Shown piece by piece: positions 8,094 through 16,258 of a stretch of DNA of 49,733 bases (positions within the stretch are counted from its first letter, which is position 1; each line of letters opens with the position of its first letter). This DNA comes from Bradyrhizobium tropiciagri. GTDB lineage: Bacteria; Pseudomonadota; Alphaproteobacteria; Rhizobiales; Xanthobacteraceae. The notes beneath the pieces are model-generated. The model made no database searches. It was not told the DNA's origin and worked only from the letters and a program-made list of their open reading frames with translations. Both the position numbers and the translations under genes were made by a program. The stretch is taken from NCBI RefSeq assembly GCF_018130505.1, contig NZ_JAFCKH010000020.1, forward strand, positions 1-49,733. Reading direction: 5' to 3'.

Positions 8094-9791
8094 CTACTGA
8101 GCGGAGGGCGGGAAGGCCGAGAGCAGCCAATGCGGCTTGGTCGAGGCGTAGGAGTTCGCGCCGGCCTGATCCGCATAGATCACGCGCGGACCCTCGTCGG
8201 TCTTTTGCTGCATCACCCATTCGGAAGCGCCGGGTACGGCTGCGGTCGCCGTCGAACCCTGCCAGCGATCGGCAAAGCCGGCGCCCTTCGGCTCCGCCGC
8301 CGCGTAGGCCGCGGTGGCCCGGCGAGACGCAGCCACCGGCGCCGGAACGGCGACGCGCAGCGGCTCGGAACCGGTCTGCGGCAGGTTCACCCGGAGGGTC
8401 GGGAACGAGTACTTGGGCAGGCCGATGTTGAGCATATCCGCCGGGGCGGCATCGACCGGAGGCGGCGCCTTCAAATACTCGATCAGGGTGCCCATTGCCG
8501 CCAGCAGTTGATAGTCGGCGAACACGACGACGCCACGCGCGGAGGTGAGCGAGACGGACGCGTTGAAGAACTGGTTCTGCGCATTCAGCAGGTCGATCAG
8601 CGAACGCTGGCCGAGCTCGTATTCCTTCTGGAAGGCCGCGATGGTCTTCCGGTCGGCGTCGAGCTGGCGCTGGAGCGCAGCGATGCGGGTTGCCGTGATC
8701 GTGCGGGCATTCCACGCCTTGTCGATCGATTCATAGGCGTCGCGCTGCAGCCGGGCGTGGCGCATGGTTGCTTCGGTGAAGCGTTCGCCCTTCTCCGAGC
8801 GATTCCAGGCATCCTGGCCGCCGCGGAAGATGTCCCACGACATCACCACCTTGCCGCTGTAGTCCTCATGCGTCACGCTCGGATTGCCGGGAGCCGTGAC
8901 GTAGGGGAACGAGTTGTCGTAGTGCGTTGCCCGACCTTCGAGATAGAACTTCGGTCCGAACAAGCCGTCGGTCGCCTTGTACGCGTGCTTGGCAGCGTCG
9001 GCGTCGGACTGCGCGGCTGCAATCGTCGAGTTGAACCGCAGCGTGGTCGCCAAGGCTTCGTCGCGGCTGTGCGGCAGTCCCGCGAGGGGAGCGGGGAAAC
9101 GGACATTGATCGGCTCCAGGCCGACGGTCTTGCGGTACTTTGCCCTGGCGTCCTCGAGGCTGCGCTGGAATTCCGCGAGTGCTGCGCGGGCGTTCTCGAC
9201 ACGCTCGCGTGATTGCTCCAGATCGCCTTCGCCGGCCCGGCCACCCGAGAAGCGGGAGTTCACGTTGGCGAAGATCTTCTCGTGGTTGGCGACGTTCTGC
9301 TGGGCGAGGCTGACCAGCCGCATGTAGCGCACGACGTCGACATAGGCTTCGGCCGCGTCCAGTGCCAGCAGTTCGGTTCTTTCCTTGACGCGGGAGGCGG
9401 CAGCGTTGACGCGCGCCGTCTGGCGCCAGACCTCATTGATCGACGTGAAGCCGTCCCAGAGCAGCTGCCGGACGACCACCGATTCCTGGCTGCCGTTCCG
9501 CCACGGTCCAGCACCCACTGTTGGGGTCGTCAGGTTCGGGCTGACCACGCCGGGCGACTGGTCGAATTTCTCTGGCCCGTAGCTCGCATCGATGCGCACC
9601 TGGGGCAGCAGCGTGCTTTGGGTCTGCCGCAGCTCGCTTTCAGTGGCTCGCCGGTTGGCCGACGCTTCACCGACGCCCGGGTGGGTCTGCATGGCCTGAC
9701 GCAGGGCGTCGTTGATTGAGAAGACTTCGGCATGGGACGGGCTAGCCGCCAGGCAGAGGCCTGCTACCACCACGATGTGTGCCGTCTTCAT
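8094..9791 (-). CDS. TolC-family outer membrane channel of T1SS
   Basis: 565 residues from the ATG at 9791, chosen because it begins a clean signal peptide (MKTAHIVVVAGLCLAASPSHA, cleavage near 21) behind GGGGCGGGATTC; an open frame extends 19 codons further up but lacks these features. The body has the two-fold repeated outer-membrane efflux protein architecture: INDALRQAMQTHPGVGEA near the N-terminus, then long amphipathic helices with AEAYVDVVRY and, in the second half, ELGQRSLIDLLNAQNQFF, a hallmark of TolC-type factors. After the channel domain (to about 430) comes an extension of some 130 residues, rich in Ala/Pro/Thr, of unknown role. It would complete the ABC-HlyD-TolC conduit. A terminator separates it from the exporter genes. 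Confidence 0.92.
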   Translation of the reverse strand: MKTAHIVVVAGLCLAASPSHAEVFSINDALRQAMQTHPGVGEASANRRATESELRQTQSTLLPQVRIDASYGPEKFDQSPGVVSPNLTTPTVGAGPWRNGSQESVVVRQLLWDGFTSINEVWRQTARVNAAASRVKERTELLALDAAEAYVDVVRYMRLVSLAQQNVANHEKIFANVNSRFSGGRAGEGDLEQSRERVENARAALAEFQRSLEDARAKYRKTVGLEPINVRFPAPLAGLPHSRDEALATTLRFNSTIAAAQSDADAAKHAYKATDGLFGPKFYLEGRATHYDNSFPYVTAPGNPSVTHEDYSGKVVMSWDIFRGGQDAWNRSEKGERFTEATMRHARLQRDAYESIDKAWNARTITATRIAALQRQLDADRKTIAAFQKEYELGQRSLIDLLNAQNQFFNASVSLTSARGVVVFADYQLLAAMGTLIEYLKAPPPVDAAPADMLNIGLPKYSFPTLRVNLPQTGSEPLRVAVPAPVAASRRATAAYAAAEPKGAGFADRWQGSTATAAVPGASEWVMQQKTDEGPRVIYADQAGANSYASTKPHWLLSAFPPSAQ

Positions 9792-10073
9792 GAATCCCGC
9801 CCCTACTCGAAAAAATAAATTTCTGGAATCTGCCCTAAAGGCTAACAAAAGAGGGGTTCCGAACCTATGACATTTCGGTCACACCGCCGCGCTAAGTGAG
9901 GCTCGGCGGATCACACTCGCGGTACCGATCGCCGTTTGTATTGCTAATAAATTCAAAGATTTGCGGAGGGTGTTGCAGGTAGCTCGGATGCCGCCCCGAT
10001 CCGCGGGATGACATCGAAAACGGGAAGGTAGGTTAACTCAGCGCTAACGACGCTGGTCCCGCTGCGTCCGCCG

Positions 10074-10547
10074 TCACTGCTCGCGGCAGCTTGCAATGTA
10101 GGTTGCAACGAATGGAGACGGCAACTTCCCGTCAGGCCCGCTGGTTGCCGCGCGGGTCGTCAGTTTGTAGAGCACCTTGCTGCCAAAATAGAACCGGAAG
10201 ATCTCGGCAGTCGTCTCGTCCACGCGGGTCGCGACGATCGACGTGGCGTCGCGCCGGGCGGCCGCGAAAACGTAGGTGGTGAGCTTTGCTCCCTTGCTCT
10301 CGGGCGTGGCTCCCCAGGTCACCGAGAGGGTCTGGCCATCGATCGCGACCGCGGGGTGGATGGTGTCCAGATCGTCGTCGATCCATTGGGCGTCGGCGGA
10401 CTTGGCGGAAGGGCCGAGTTCGATGCGCTTGCCGCGCGGCGGATCGCAGGTGAACCGTGTCTCGGCCATCACCGCAGACGTCGTCGCCAGCAACAGCAGC
10501 AGACAACCAGCCAGTCTACGCACGGGCCTTCCCCCCTGTCGTCCCAT
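10074..10547 (-). CDS. Small exported protein of unknown function
   Basis: 157 residues as read from the ATG. A signal peptide is evident (RRLAGCLLLLLATTSAVMA, then E). A GTG at 10523 is a good alternative start: a purine-rich GGGGGGAAGG stretch lies just before it and the signal peptide would have normal length. The mature part is about 128 residues with two cysteines (RFTCDPPRG and ASCREQ at the extreme C-terminus) that could form a disulphide. No family recognised. It lies between the tolC-like gene and a NYN-domain gene on the same strand. A TTAA-N7-CTAA motif is at 10033-10047 downstream of it, upstream of the tolC-like gene. Confidence 0.7.
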   Translation of the reverse strand: MGRQGGRPVRRLAGCLLLLLATTSAVMAETRFTCDPPRGKRIELGPSAKSADAQWIDDDLDTIHPAVAIDGQTLSVTWGATPESKGAKLTTYVFAAARRDATSIVATRVDETTAEIFRFYFGSKVLYKLTTRAATSGPDGKLPSPFVATYIASCREQ

Positions 10548-10636
10548 TCGTCGAGGTCATACTGGAGATTCCGTTAGTCCCGCGCAATGCGGCAACTGCG
10601 AGATCTGGGCAAATAACCCTTGCGCTGCGAGGCGGG

Positions 10637-10681
10637 CGAAAAGGGGCTTGCGACCGACGCCGTACGGCGGCCTACGGCGTC
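10637..10681 (-). terminator. Probable intrinsic terminator of the NYN-domain gene
   Basis: Arms GACGCCGTA (10656-10664) and TACGGCGTC (10673-10681) form a perfect 9-bp stem overlapping the stop codon. On the minus strand the sequence continues with CCCCTTTTCG (T-run at about 10639-10642). The distance from stem to T-run is longer than usual, so efficiency is uncertain. Confidence 0.45.
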
Positions 10682-11216
10682 ACTCCGGCGCGATCGGATG
10701 CGGCGGACGTTCGATCGATGTCCTGAGCGTGTCGAGTTCGAGGAAGATGTCGGCCTGCCGCCGGAGCTCGTCGGCGACCATCGGCGGTTTGGTGCGAATG
10801 CTGGAAACGACGGTGACGCGAACTCCGAGCCGCCTGACGGCTTCGACGACCGCGCGCAAATCGCCATCGCCCGAGAACAGGAATGCGTGGTCGATGCGTC
10901 GCGCGATCTCCAGTGCGTCGACGGCGATCTCGACACCGACGTTGCGCTTTATCCTGCGCCGGCCTTCGCCGTCATTATGCTCCTTCGCCGGCTTCGTCCT
11001 GACTGCATATCCATTGTAATCGAGCCAATCGACGAGCGGCCGGATGCTGCTGAACTCGTCGTCGTCGCGCACGATGGTGTAGAAATAAGCACGGACGATC
11101 TGTCCGTGCTTGCCGAACTCCACGAGCAGTCGGCGGAAATCGACTTCGAAGCCGAGACTCTTGACGGTGGCGTGCAGATTCGCGCCGTCGATGAACAGTG
11201 CAATGCGATCCGTCAT
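10680..11216 (-). CDS. NYN-domain (LabA/DUF88-type) putative ribonuclease
   Basis: 178 residues from the ATG at 11216, preceded by AAGGGGA at 6-base spacing; an open frame runs 17 codons higher but has no comparable site. The fold motifs of NYN/PIN-like nucleases are plain: LFIDGANLH at 7-15 (Asp10, Asn13), VGVEIAVDAL at 93-102 (Asp100), and FSGDGDLRAVV at 114-124 (Asp117, Asp119), giving the acidic cluster that binds a metal. NYN proteins of the LabA/DUF88 group are predicted RNases; cellular targets are generally unknown. It stands alone on the minus strand, divergent from the large gene at 11900. Confidence 0.88.
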   Translation of the reverse strand: MTDRIALFIDGANLHATVKSLGFEVDFRRLLVEFGKHGQIVRAYFYTIVRDDDEFSSIRPLVDWLDYNGYAVRTKPAKEHNDGEGRRRIKRNVGVEIAVDALEIARRIDHAFLFSGDGDLRAVVEAVRRLGVRVTVVSSIRTKPPMVADELRRQADIFLELDTLRTSIERPPHPIAPE

Positions 11217-11899
11217 CTGAAATCCCCTTGACGCCGGTTCGTTCGCCGCGCGTTCGATTCTCGACACTGCCTGGGCGTATCGTGGGGCGAGCGTTCCGAC
11301 TGAAAATGGTTGATCCTAGATCAAGGACTTGGGCAGGAAAAAGTGGAAATTTCTAATTACCCCCGGTGGATCGTCGCATAACCCGGTCCGGTAGCCGCTG
11401 ATGCGACACCGGTCCGCAGCCGGGCGATCCCTAGGCGTGCCCCGGCAAGCCCTTGGCGCACCGCGAAATGATCGTCGCTCCGGGCAGCCCCATCGAAAGA
11501 GGGAATGTTTGGCAAGAGCCGGTTTTGGGGCGGGCGCCTATACAGTATTCGGCCCAGCAAGACCTGGCTTGATCTTGTGGGCTCTTCCGCCGCCGCCAAG
11601 GTTTCTATTGCGTTAACGACGGCAGAACATCTAAAGTTGATTCAAAGGGTTTCGGCGGTGTTTGCGCCGAAATCCCCGTATTTTCCCGGATGCTGTTTTT
11701 GCCGATTTCAGTTTTTCATCAGGAAGGAAGGCAGTTGCGCCTCTGATTGCATAGACAAGGTTTGGCTGCCGGCAGGTGCGACGCCAGCGGTACGTCTATC
11801 GCATCAATCCAATAGATCTCCTCACTTCCACTGATAACGAAGCGGTCGTAGCCGGCCGCTGCGGAATATTCTCGTGTTTATACTGGAAGGACTTCTTGC
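11217..11899. other. 683-bp intergenic region with no recognisable gene
   Basis: It separates the divergent NYN-domain gene and the 11900 gene and should carry both promoters. No coding frame here looks real. It holds a terminator-like hairpin at 11647-11684 and a good ribosome site (GGAAGGA, 11885-11891) for the gene at 11900. Confidence 0.6.
11647..11684 (+). terminator. Orphan terminator-like hairpin in the leader of the 11900 gene
   Basis: GGGTTTCGGCG (11647-11657) pairs with CGCCGAAATCCC (11665-11676), 11 bp with one bulge, around a 7-base loop, then CGTATTTT. It lies about 215 bp before the ATG at 11900 and follows no gene on that strand. It may end a small RNA, or attenuate the leader. 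Confidence 0.4.
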
Positions 11900-14800
11900 A
11901 TGTCAGTTTACAGGTACGACGCAAGCTTCAACACTTTCGTCCTCGTCGATGATGCTCTGCTCTTCACCAATCCTTCGTTAGCCGATTTCTCCGTTGCCAC
12001 CGATCTTGCCGACTACGCGCCGGGTTCGACCGCGAGCATCACGGCAACCGTCGGCGTCGGCGACACCGTGACATTCAACGTCAGCGACGTCGCGGGGACG
12101 GCCGTGTCCGGCACCGACCAGCCATGGACAGTCACCGACGGCGGCGCCGGTGATCTCGACGGCATCGCCAACGGCGTGATCCGGACCTCCTGGGCGGTCG
12201 GCATGGATGCCGCCGGCGAGGCGTTCTCGTTGAGCGCGATCGATCAAACCGCCGGCGTCATGATGACAACCGGCTTCACCGACAGCCCCCCGCATACGCC
12301 AGTGGCGGCCGTCGTTCCGGCAAACCTGACCAATGGCATCGTGTTTCTGACCGGCGATACCAACACCGCGACGGGCACCGGCATCTTCCCGTCATTCGTG
12401 ACGATCCAGAACAAGGGTGTCGAGCAGGGTTTCAACACCGACGCTCCGCCCGTGCTGAATACTGGTAGCTCGCCGGAGCATAATCACAGCCTGCTGCTCG
12501 GCGCGGTGCCGGTCGTTGTGGTGAACGGCGTGGAGTATCGGGAATTCCGCCTCGATCTGAACGAGCAGGACGATCCGATCAGCCTCGACAAGCTGCAGAT
12601 CTACAAGGCGTCGTCGGGCAATCTGACCTCGCTGGCCGGGCTGACCCAGATCTACGACATGGACGGCGGCGCGGACGGGAAAACCGGTGGTGCGGCCGAC
12701 GTCGACGTCTCCGTCGGCCTGACGGCGTGGTCGTCGGGCAGCGGACACAGCGACTACAAGGTCCTGATCCCGAACTCCTACTTCGCCGGCACCGATCCGG
12801 GGGCCTATATCTACTTTTATTCGCAGTTCTCGAATGCCGACGCGGGATTTGAAGAGTGGTCCGTCGGGCCGGTTACCCCGTCCGGCACCACGCCGAACGC
12901 GGCGGTGGGCGTCGACAAGCAAATCTCGGTCGACGGCACCAACTGGCTGGACGTCGGCGCGTACGACATCGCGCCCGGCAGCGACGCCGCACCGACGCTG
13001 CTGGCCGGCTCGACGGTCTACTACAAGGTGATCGTCACCAATTTGACGATCCCCAACGCATCCAATGTCGACCCGAAGCTGCTGTTGACGTCGTTGACCG
13101 ACGATCCGGCGCTCACCTTCCACTACCAGGACGGCGATGCGAACAACAACGGTCTGGTCGACCTCGGCGAGTCCTGGACCTACACCGCATCGGCCAGCGC
13201 GGTCGATGGCTTGCAGCCGGGCGGCAACGGCCAGCTGCGGCAGATCGACACGGTAACGGCGGTCGGCACCGTGTCGGATGCGAACGGAACGACCACCGGC
13301 ACGAGCAGCGACAAGGCCAACTATATCGGCGTGACGCCCAAGATCGCGATCGACAAGGTGACCGTCGACGGCACGCTCGATGCGAACGGCAATCTCGTCC
13401 TGGTTGGCGGCAAGGGCGCTGCCGGCGACAACCTGACCATCATCGCCGGCGAGAACATCATCTGGGAGTACAAGGTCTCCAATGCCGGCGATGTCGCGCT
13501 GTCCAACGTGACCGTGACCGACGATCATGCAGGTGTGACGCCAGCGAGCCTGCTGAACGGCGACGGTTACAATGTCGGCGATGCCAACGAGGACGGCAAG
13601 CTCGATACCAACGAGACCTGGATCTACACGGCGACCGGCACCGCGATCGACGGTGCCTACACCAACAAAGGCACGGCATCCGGCAGTTTCACCGACAGCG
13701 CCGGACATACGGCGGCGCCGTCGGCGAGCGACACCTCAGGCTATACCGGCGTCACTCCCGCCATCCATATCGAGAAGGTGACCACGGGCGTCGATTCCGT
13801 GAGCATCGTGAACAACGTCGTGACCCCGCATATGGCGACCGGCGACGGCCTCAGCTTCCTGGCCGGCTATGGCGTCAGCTGGACCTATACGGTGACCAAC
13901 ACCGGTGACGTCGCGCTGTCGAGCGTCGCGGTGACGGACAATCAGCCCGGCGTCTCGCCTGCCGCCGTGCTGCAGGCCGACCACGTCCACAATGTCGGCG
14001 ATGCCAACGGCAACGGCCTGCTCGATGTCGGCGAGAGCTGGAGCTTCACGGCCTCCGGCACGACGATCCTCGGCAACTACAGCAACACGGGAACCGCGAG
14101 CGGGTCGTTCACCGATACGGCCCATCACACAGTGATGCCAACCGATGACGATGTTTCGGGCTATACCGGCACCTTCACCGAGCAGGGCGGCACGCTCACC
14201 CAGGGATACTGGGGAAGCCATACCGATGCGTGGGACGGCGTGCTGGGCAAGGAAAGCAATCCGACCAAGAGCGGATTCAAGAACGGCGATCTTTCGGCCC
14301 TGGACATCAATCCGCGGCACGACGGCAACCTGCTGCTCGGCGATTCCAACGGCGACGGCATCGCCAACGACGCGCACAATCTGCTGATCTCGAATGCGCT
14401 GGCGTCATCGCTTCTGTCGTCCAGTACGGGTGGCGATGCCCGCATCATCATGCTGCAGCAGACCATCGCGGCACAGCTGAACATCGACAACGGCAAGGCG
14501 CAGCCGAACGATCTGATCGACGAAGCCGTGATGTGGCTGACCGGCAAGGGCGCATGGAGCGGCAACGGCTTCACCCTCGATGCCAACAATGACGGCGTGA
14601 TCGACACCTCCGGCGGCAAGCTCGCCGGTTCGTCAGTCGCCACCAGCGGCAACGCCTGGCAGAAATATGTCGACGTGACCAACCCGGCATCGATCGCCGA
14701 TTGGAGCAATGGCAAGGAGGCCGACGGCGAGGGTCTCAAGAACGCGCTGATGTGGTGGAACGACGGTCACCTGGTGACGAGCACGTCGGGGCAGGTCGCC

Positions 14801-14917
14801 TATGACGTCAACGGCACGTCGGCGGGCGGCATCAATCCGGCAACCGTCCACCTGAACACGATGGACGAGTTCTGGGTGACGCTGCACCAGCAGACATCCC
14901 TGACCGGGATCGCCTGA
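11900..14917 (+). CDS. Large secreted-type protein with DUF11-like repeats
   Basis: 1005 residues with a strong ribosome site (GGAAGGA, 8-base spacing). There is no signal peptide, as is usual for type I substrates. Residues 1-330 are a unique beta-rich region. Residues about 334-475, 476-616 and 617-755 are three related units, each with a VD/DKxxxDG or IEKVTTG start, a W-Y-V-N-GDVALS core, a GDANxDGxLDxxES/ETW motif and a T-GTASGSFTD ending in the last two; this is the DUF11/cell-surface repeat pattern. The GDANxNGxLD segments could bind calcium. Residues about 756-1005 begin with TLTQGYWGSHTDAW, a motif seen in several families of secreted proteins, and include DSNGDGIANDAHN and DANNDGVIDTS, again EF-hand-like. 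No RTX nonapeptides are seen. A surface or extracellular structural role is inferred; export by the nearby type I system is plausible but unproven. Confidence 0.8.
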   Translation: MSVYRYDASFNTFVLVDDALLFTNPSLADFSVATDLADYAPGSTASITATVGVGDTVTFNVSDVAGTAVSGTDQPWTVTDGGAGDLDGIANGVIRTSWAVGMDAAGEAFSLSAIDQTAGVMMTTGFTDSPPHTPVAAVVPANLTNGIVFLTGDTNTATGTGIFPSFVTIQNKGVEQGFNTDAPPVLNTGSSPEHNHSLLLGAVPVVVVNGVEYREFRLDLNEQDDPISLDKLQIYKASSGNLTSLAGLTQIYDMDGGADGKTGGAADVDVSVGLTAWSSGSGHSDYKVLIPNSYFAGTDPGAYIYFYSQFSNADAGFEEWSVGPVTPSGTTPNAAVGVDKQISVDGTNWLDVGAYDIAPGSDAAPTLLAGSTVYYKVIVTNLTIPNASNVDPKLLLTSLTDDPALTFHYQDGDANNNGLVDLGESWTYTASASAVDGLQPGGNGQLRQIDTVTAVGTVSDANGTTTGTSSDKANYIGVTPKIAIDKVTVDGTLDANGNLVLVGGKGAAGDNLTIIAGENIIWEYKVSNAGDVALSNVTVTDDHAGVTPASLLNGDGYNVGDANEDGKLDTNETWIYTATGTAIDGAYTNKGTASGSFTDSAGHTAAPSASDTSGYTGVTPAIHIEKVTTGVDSVSIVNNVVTPHMATGDGLSFLAGYGVSWTYTVTNTGDVALSSVAVTDNQPGVSPAAVLQADHVHNVGDANGNGLLDVGESWSFTASGTTILGNYSNTGTASGSFTDTAHHTVMPTDDDVSGYTGTFTEQGGTLTQGYWGSHTDAWDGVLGKESNPTKSGFKNGDLSALDINPRHDGNLLLGDSNGDGIANDAHNLLISNALASSLLSSSTGGDARIIMLQQTIAAQLNIDNGKAQPNDLIDEAVMWLTGKGAWSGNGFTLDANNDGVIDTSGGKLAGSSVATSGNAWQKYVDVTNPASIADWSNGKEADGEGLKNALMWWNDGHLVTSTSGQVAYDVNGTSAGGINPATVHLNTMDEFWVTLHQQTSLTGIA

Positions 14918-14970
14918 TCGCCCGGGCCCGACGAGCGGGAACAGCAGGAGCGGCCTCGCGCGCGCCGCAA

Positions 14971-15549
14971 GTGTCTGGTCGGCCGATCGGGGAGGGAGCA
15001 GGGCGGGCTCGCCAAGGCGAGCCTTCCGCAGGCGGCGAACCTTCGAGGGCGCCGATCCAGGGTCTGGTGCGGTGCCTGGCCGTTCTGTTGCTTTGCGTCC
15101 TGCTGGCGGCCTGCGGAGCCGCCCGGCAGGCGATCGAGGAGCAGGCCGAGGTCGAGGCCGAGCAGCCGGCATCGGCCAACTTGAACAATGCGCTGGCGGA
15201 GTGCCGCAATGCCTTTCCGGACCAGATCGCCCAGGCCGTGGCGCGCACCGCATGCGTGATCAAGGCGACCGAGCTGGTGCGGCCGCTGTTGCCGTTCCCC
15301 GACCTGCTCGACCGGGAGAACGCGCTGCGCAAATCATTGGCCGAGCAGGTGCAGGCCGGGACGATGTCGCTGCTGGAGCGCAACATCCAGATCCAGAAGC
15401 TCCATGCGCAGCTGCTCGAGGAGGAGCGAAGCCGGCCGCCGCCCACCCCGGCGGCTTCCGGCAAGCCGCCTTTGGCCGTCATGCAGTGGCGGCAGTCCAA
15501 CCCGGAGGGCTGCGGCCGGCTCGGAGGCGACTCGGCAAGCTGTTATTGA
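14971..15549 (+). CDS. Small lipoprotein, function unknown
   Basis: 192 residues from a GTG at 14971. A lipoprotein signal (VRCLAVLLLCVLLAACG) has its lipobox LAAC with Cys48 by this numbering. A GTG at 15067 would leave a normal 15-residue signal peptide and is probably the real start; neither has a clear ribosome site. The mature part is mostly helical and charged (AIEEQAEVEAEQPASANLN, then LLERNIQIQKLHAQLLEEE), suggesting a coiled coil of the outer membrane or periplasm. It contains paired cysteines (ECRN and TACVI). It begins 53 bp after the large 11900 gene on the same strand and could be in its operon. Family not recognised. Confidence 0.72.
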   Translation: MSGRPIGEGAGRARQGEPSAGGEPSRAPIQGLVRCLAVLLLCVLLAACGAARQAIEEQAEVEAEQPASANLNNALAECRNAFPDQIAQAVARTACVIKATELVRPLLPFPDLLDRENALRKSLAEQVQAGTMSLLERNIQIQKLHAQLLEEERSRPPPTPAASGKPPLAVMQWRQSNPEGCGRLGGDSASCY

Positions 15550-15568
15550 GGGGGCGGTCTGAGAGATC

Positions 15569-15590
15569 TCCACCTGCGCTCGCAGGTGGA
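15569..15590 (+). terminator. Hairpin after the lipoprotein gene
   Basis: TCCACCTGCG and CGCAGGTGGA are perfect 10-bp arms around a CT loop, 20 bp past the stop. No T-run follows, so it may be an mRNA end-protecting hairpin rather than a true terminator. Confidence 0.45.
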
Positions 15591-15748
15591 TCATCGTGGG
15601 GTGGGCCGTCATGAGCGGCCACGTCGGTGCGAGGTCCCGTCGTGGATAAATGATTGGGGCGGTGCCGCGAGGTGGCAATTTGCGAAATGCAGGATATCAT
15701 CACGTGATTACGGTTCACGGTGGTCCCTTCTCTCGGGAGGAAATCTTC

Positions 15749-16198
15749 ATGAAGCGAATAGTCCTTATTGCAGCGGCCTTATTGATGTCGGGTGGCGTGT
15801 TTGCTCAACCTCGAGAGGTCATTCCAACTGATCAGATTTCGCTGGCCAGAGGTCAGATCAAGGTGCTGATTTTCGATGAGCAGATCGGCCGCATCAATGT
15901 CGTCGGCAAAGGCATCATTGAGGCTGAACCACAGACCGACAAACAGCTGTCGATCGAGGGGATCGGGTCCGGTTCGAGTCAGATTTTCGTATTTTCCAAC
16001 GACGGCAAGCAAATCTACAGCGCGGCAGTCGTCGTGACCGCGGAGTTGGGACGCCTCGTCAAAATCTACGGCAACAGCAAGAATGACGATCCGAGCGCGG
16101 GTCACACGCTGGTCTGGTGCAATGAATTTGGCTGCGGACGCCCTGATGGAGACCTGTCGAAGGCGACGGCGCCTGCCGAGCGAGTTAGGATAAGATAG
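15749..16198 (+). CDS. Stand-alone pilus-assembly N-terminal-domain protein
   Basis: 149 residues from the ATG at 15749, which follows GGGAGGAAA and begins a signal peptide (MKRIVLIAAALLMSGGVFA); the frame is open higher up but without a start of this quality. The mature region has the pattern of the T2SS/T3SS pilus N-terminal domain found at the front of CpaC secretins: DQISLARGQIKVLIFDEQ, then IGRINVVGKGIIEAEPQT, then a G.GSGSSQIFVFSNDGKQI segment, closely parallel to the CpaC segment at 32590-32800. Unlike CpaC it has no BON or secretin domain and ends with a short tail containing WCNEFGCG (two Cys). It may be an accessory periplasmic partner of the Tad or another secretin. It lies 3.6 kb before the flp genes. 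Confidence 0.78.
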   Translation: MKRIVLIAAALLMSGGVFAQPREVIPTDQISLARGQIKVLIFDEQIGRINVVGKGIIEAEPQTDKQLSIEGIGSGSSQIFVFSNDGKQIYSAAVVVTAELGRLVKIYGNSKNDDPSAGHTLVWCNEFGCGRPDGDLSKATAPAERVRIR

Positions 16199-16258
16199 CC
16201 GTTCTGCGGTCGCAATTGCGATCCCATCGTGCCTCGCCAGCACGATGGCATGGTCTCG

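Noticed and set aside
11505-11834. 109-codon plus-strand frame upstream of the 11900 gene
   Set aside because: No ribosome site or familiar sequence; it spans the terminator-like hairpin and looks like chance.
12392-13708. 438-codon minus-strand frame opposite the 11900 gene
   Set aside because: Composition is typical of an antisense shadow, and the plus-strand gene has a good ribosome site and clear internal repeats.
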